Part shown: one piece after another, positions 63,135 through 64,000 of the stretch
Layout of the letters: the number at the start of each line of letters is the position of its first letter
How positions within the stretch are numbered: the stretch's first letter is position 1
Assembly (NCBI RefSeq): GCF_003418935.1
Contig: NZ_QVMT01000005.1
Span: 310,279-374,278, forward strand
DNA length: 64,000 nt
Direction of reading: 5' to 3'
DNA from: Emticicia sp. C21
GTDB taxonomy: Bacteria; Bacteroidota; Bacteroidia; Cytophagales; Spirosomataceae
Translations under genes and position numbers: made by a program
The notes under the pieces: model-generated
Database searches by the model: none
What the model was told of the DNA's origin: nothing
Seen by the model: only the letters and a program-made list of their open reading frames with translations

Positions 63135-64000
63135 TTAGAAAATATATTTCGTGGAAAGAAAATGTGAACTATGGTCTTCTACAATTTCATTGAAAATCTT
63201 TTTATTTTCTACCGTTTCTTTAGTTGCGACAACTGTTCTGATAGAGAAAGCTCTCAGGGCATCTTCTACCGAAAGTGTGCCCTCTGCCGAGTCTTTTCTT
63301 CCGGTGAAAGGGAAGGTATCCGGCCCTCTCTGGCATTGGGCATTTATATTAACTCGACTTACCTGATTTACTAATGGGTCAATCAGATTAGCAATCTGGT
63401 CTGGGTTAGTACCGAAAATACTTACTTGTTGTCCGTGTGAAGAATCAATCAGGTACTGAATAGGTTCTTCTACATCGTCAAACGGTACTACCGGAATCAA
63501 GGGACCGAATTGTTCTTCTATATATACTTTCATTTTATCATTGACCGGATATAAAACAGCCGGGTAGAAGAAAGAGTTAACTACTGTTCCGCCACCTTCA
63601 TTGATAACCTCTGCACCATTGGCTTTAGCATCTTCAATACACTCGGTTAAGTAGGCAGGTTTGTTAGGCTCTGGTAGTGGAGTAAGGTTTACACCTGCTT
63701 CCCAAGGCATACCGAATTTCAGTTTTTCCAGTTCTTCGGTAAATCTGTTGAGGAATTTCTTTGCAATTGAACGGTGAACCCAGATGATTTTGATGGCTGT
63801 ACAACGCTGACCATTGAATGATAATGAGCCTAATATACATTCTTTGACTGCGAGTTCTACATCGGCATTTTTCAATACAATCCCTGCATTTTTGGCATCC
63901 AGACCTAATACGGCTCTCAAACGATTCACTTTAGGGTGCATTTTCTTCAAATCGTTGGCTACTTTGCTAGAGCCAATCAGGGTCAGAATATTGATTTTAC
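63135..64000 (-). CDS. NADP-type aldehyde dehydrogenase (GapN-like), 5' part beyond window
   Basis: The frame stays open to the right edge, so 288 residues of the C-terminal part are present and the start is outside. The catalytic cysteine is in SFNGQRCTAIK. The C-terminal phrases EEQFGPLIPVVPF and QRGPDTFPFTGRKDS recall GapN-type non-phosphorylating glyceraldehyde-3-phosphate dehydrogenases. The usual E-L-G-G-K motif is replaced by GLDAKN. The substrate is inferred from the family only. Confidence 0.88.
   Translation of the reverse strand, partial: KINILTLIGSSKVANDLKKMHPKVNRLRAVLGLDAKNAGIVLKNADVELAVKECILGSLSFNGQRCTAIKIIWVHRSIAKKFLNRFTEELEKLKFGMPWEAGVNLTPLPEPNKPAYLTECIEDAKANGAEVINEGGGTVVNSFFYPAVLYPVNDKMKVYIEEQFGPLIPVVPFDDVEEPIQYLIDSSHGQQVSIFGTNPDQIANLIDPLVNQVSRVNINAQCQRGPDTFPFTGRKDSAEGTLSVEDALRAFSIRTVVATKETVENKKIFNEIVEDHSSHFLSTKYIF

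Noticed and set aside
1-64000. Defence island, prophage or secondary-metabolite cluster
   Set aside because: No integrase, capsid, nuclease-effector, toxin-antitoxin or biosynthetic genes were found on reading all frames. The window is mainly core chromosome.

Overview
This is a contiguous 64-kb piece of a Bacteroidota chromosome, most likely Cytophagales-like. Three things point there. Promoters fit the Bacteroidota consensus TTG-N19-21-TAnnTTTG. The type IX secretion genes porU and porV sit next to each other, and two secreted proteins end in a type IX C-terminal sorting domain. Several families are typical of the phylum: the alternative GlmU (TIGR03991), DUF4374, DUF5916, bacterial GH3 and LytTR two-component pairs. 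Genus and species cannot be read from the window. Most of it is core or housekeeping DNA. I see no prophage, integrase, transposase, CRISPR array or biosynthetic gene cluster.

Layout. 1-4.2 kb: the start of an SGNH-hydrolase lipoprotein gene, argG, a lone sulfatase and cutC. 4.3-11.4 kb: two tandem, related Ig-like surface proteins exported by type IX secretion. 11.6-16.6 kb: a GldA-like ABC ATPase, a secreted Gfo/Idh/MocA protein, a nested palindromic element, a GH43 glycosidase and two small TonB-C-like proteins. 16.6-20 kb: guaB, xylA and a SemiSWEET sugar transporter. 20.2-26.1 kb: a divergent metal or siderophore uptake locus. It has a PepSY membrane protein plus two small membrane proteins on one side and a TonB-dependent receptor plus DUF4374 lipoprotein on the other, with a candidate operator between. 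The receptor/DUF4374/PepSY trio matches the Xus xenosiderophore system of Bacteroides, and the two extra membrane proteins are what make it unusual. 26.2-32.3 kb: an S74 chaperone-domain surface protein, a YegD-like Hsp70, a LytS/LytTR pair and a PQQ-type sugar dehydrogenase.

32.3-42.5 kb: VOC and NmrA-like proteins, then a glmU-like/holB/hemC operon, an S41 protease and sbcC/sbcD. 42.6-55.2 kb: GH3, a glycerophosphodiester phosphodiesterase, a DUF5916 outer-membrane protein, then porV, porU, a SprT-like protein and recG. 55.3-64 kb: tRNA-His, a YD-repeat-like lipoprotein, GNAT and DUF1835 proteins, a TonB-C/TPR protein, and a lipid-synthesis group (acyl-ACP desaturase, PlsC-type acyltransferase, fabD). 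It ends with a SPOR lipoprotein and the 3' part of an aldehyde dehydrogenase gene.

How the genes connect. porU and porV would process and attach the sorting-domain proteins seen at 4-11 kb. xylA, the SemiSWEET and the GH43 suit pentose use. The divergent iron-type locus looks like one regulon. Non-coding structure is rich for an otherwise ordinary region. There are two copies of a mobile-looking terminal-inverted-repeat element, a 151-bp nested palindrome, short ATCACTCA-type repeats and many strong hairpin terminators, two of which run into stop codons. All functional calls come from reading sequence motifs and family knowledge; no database search was run.
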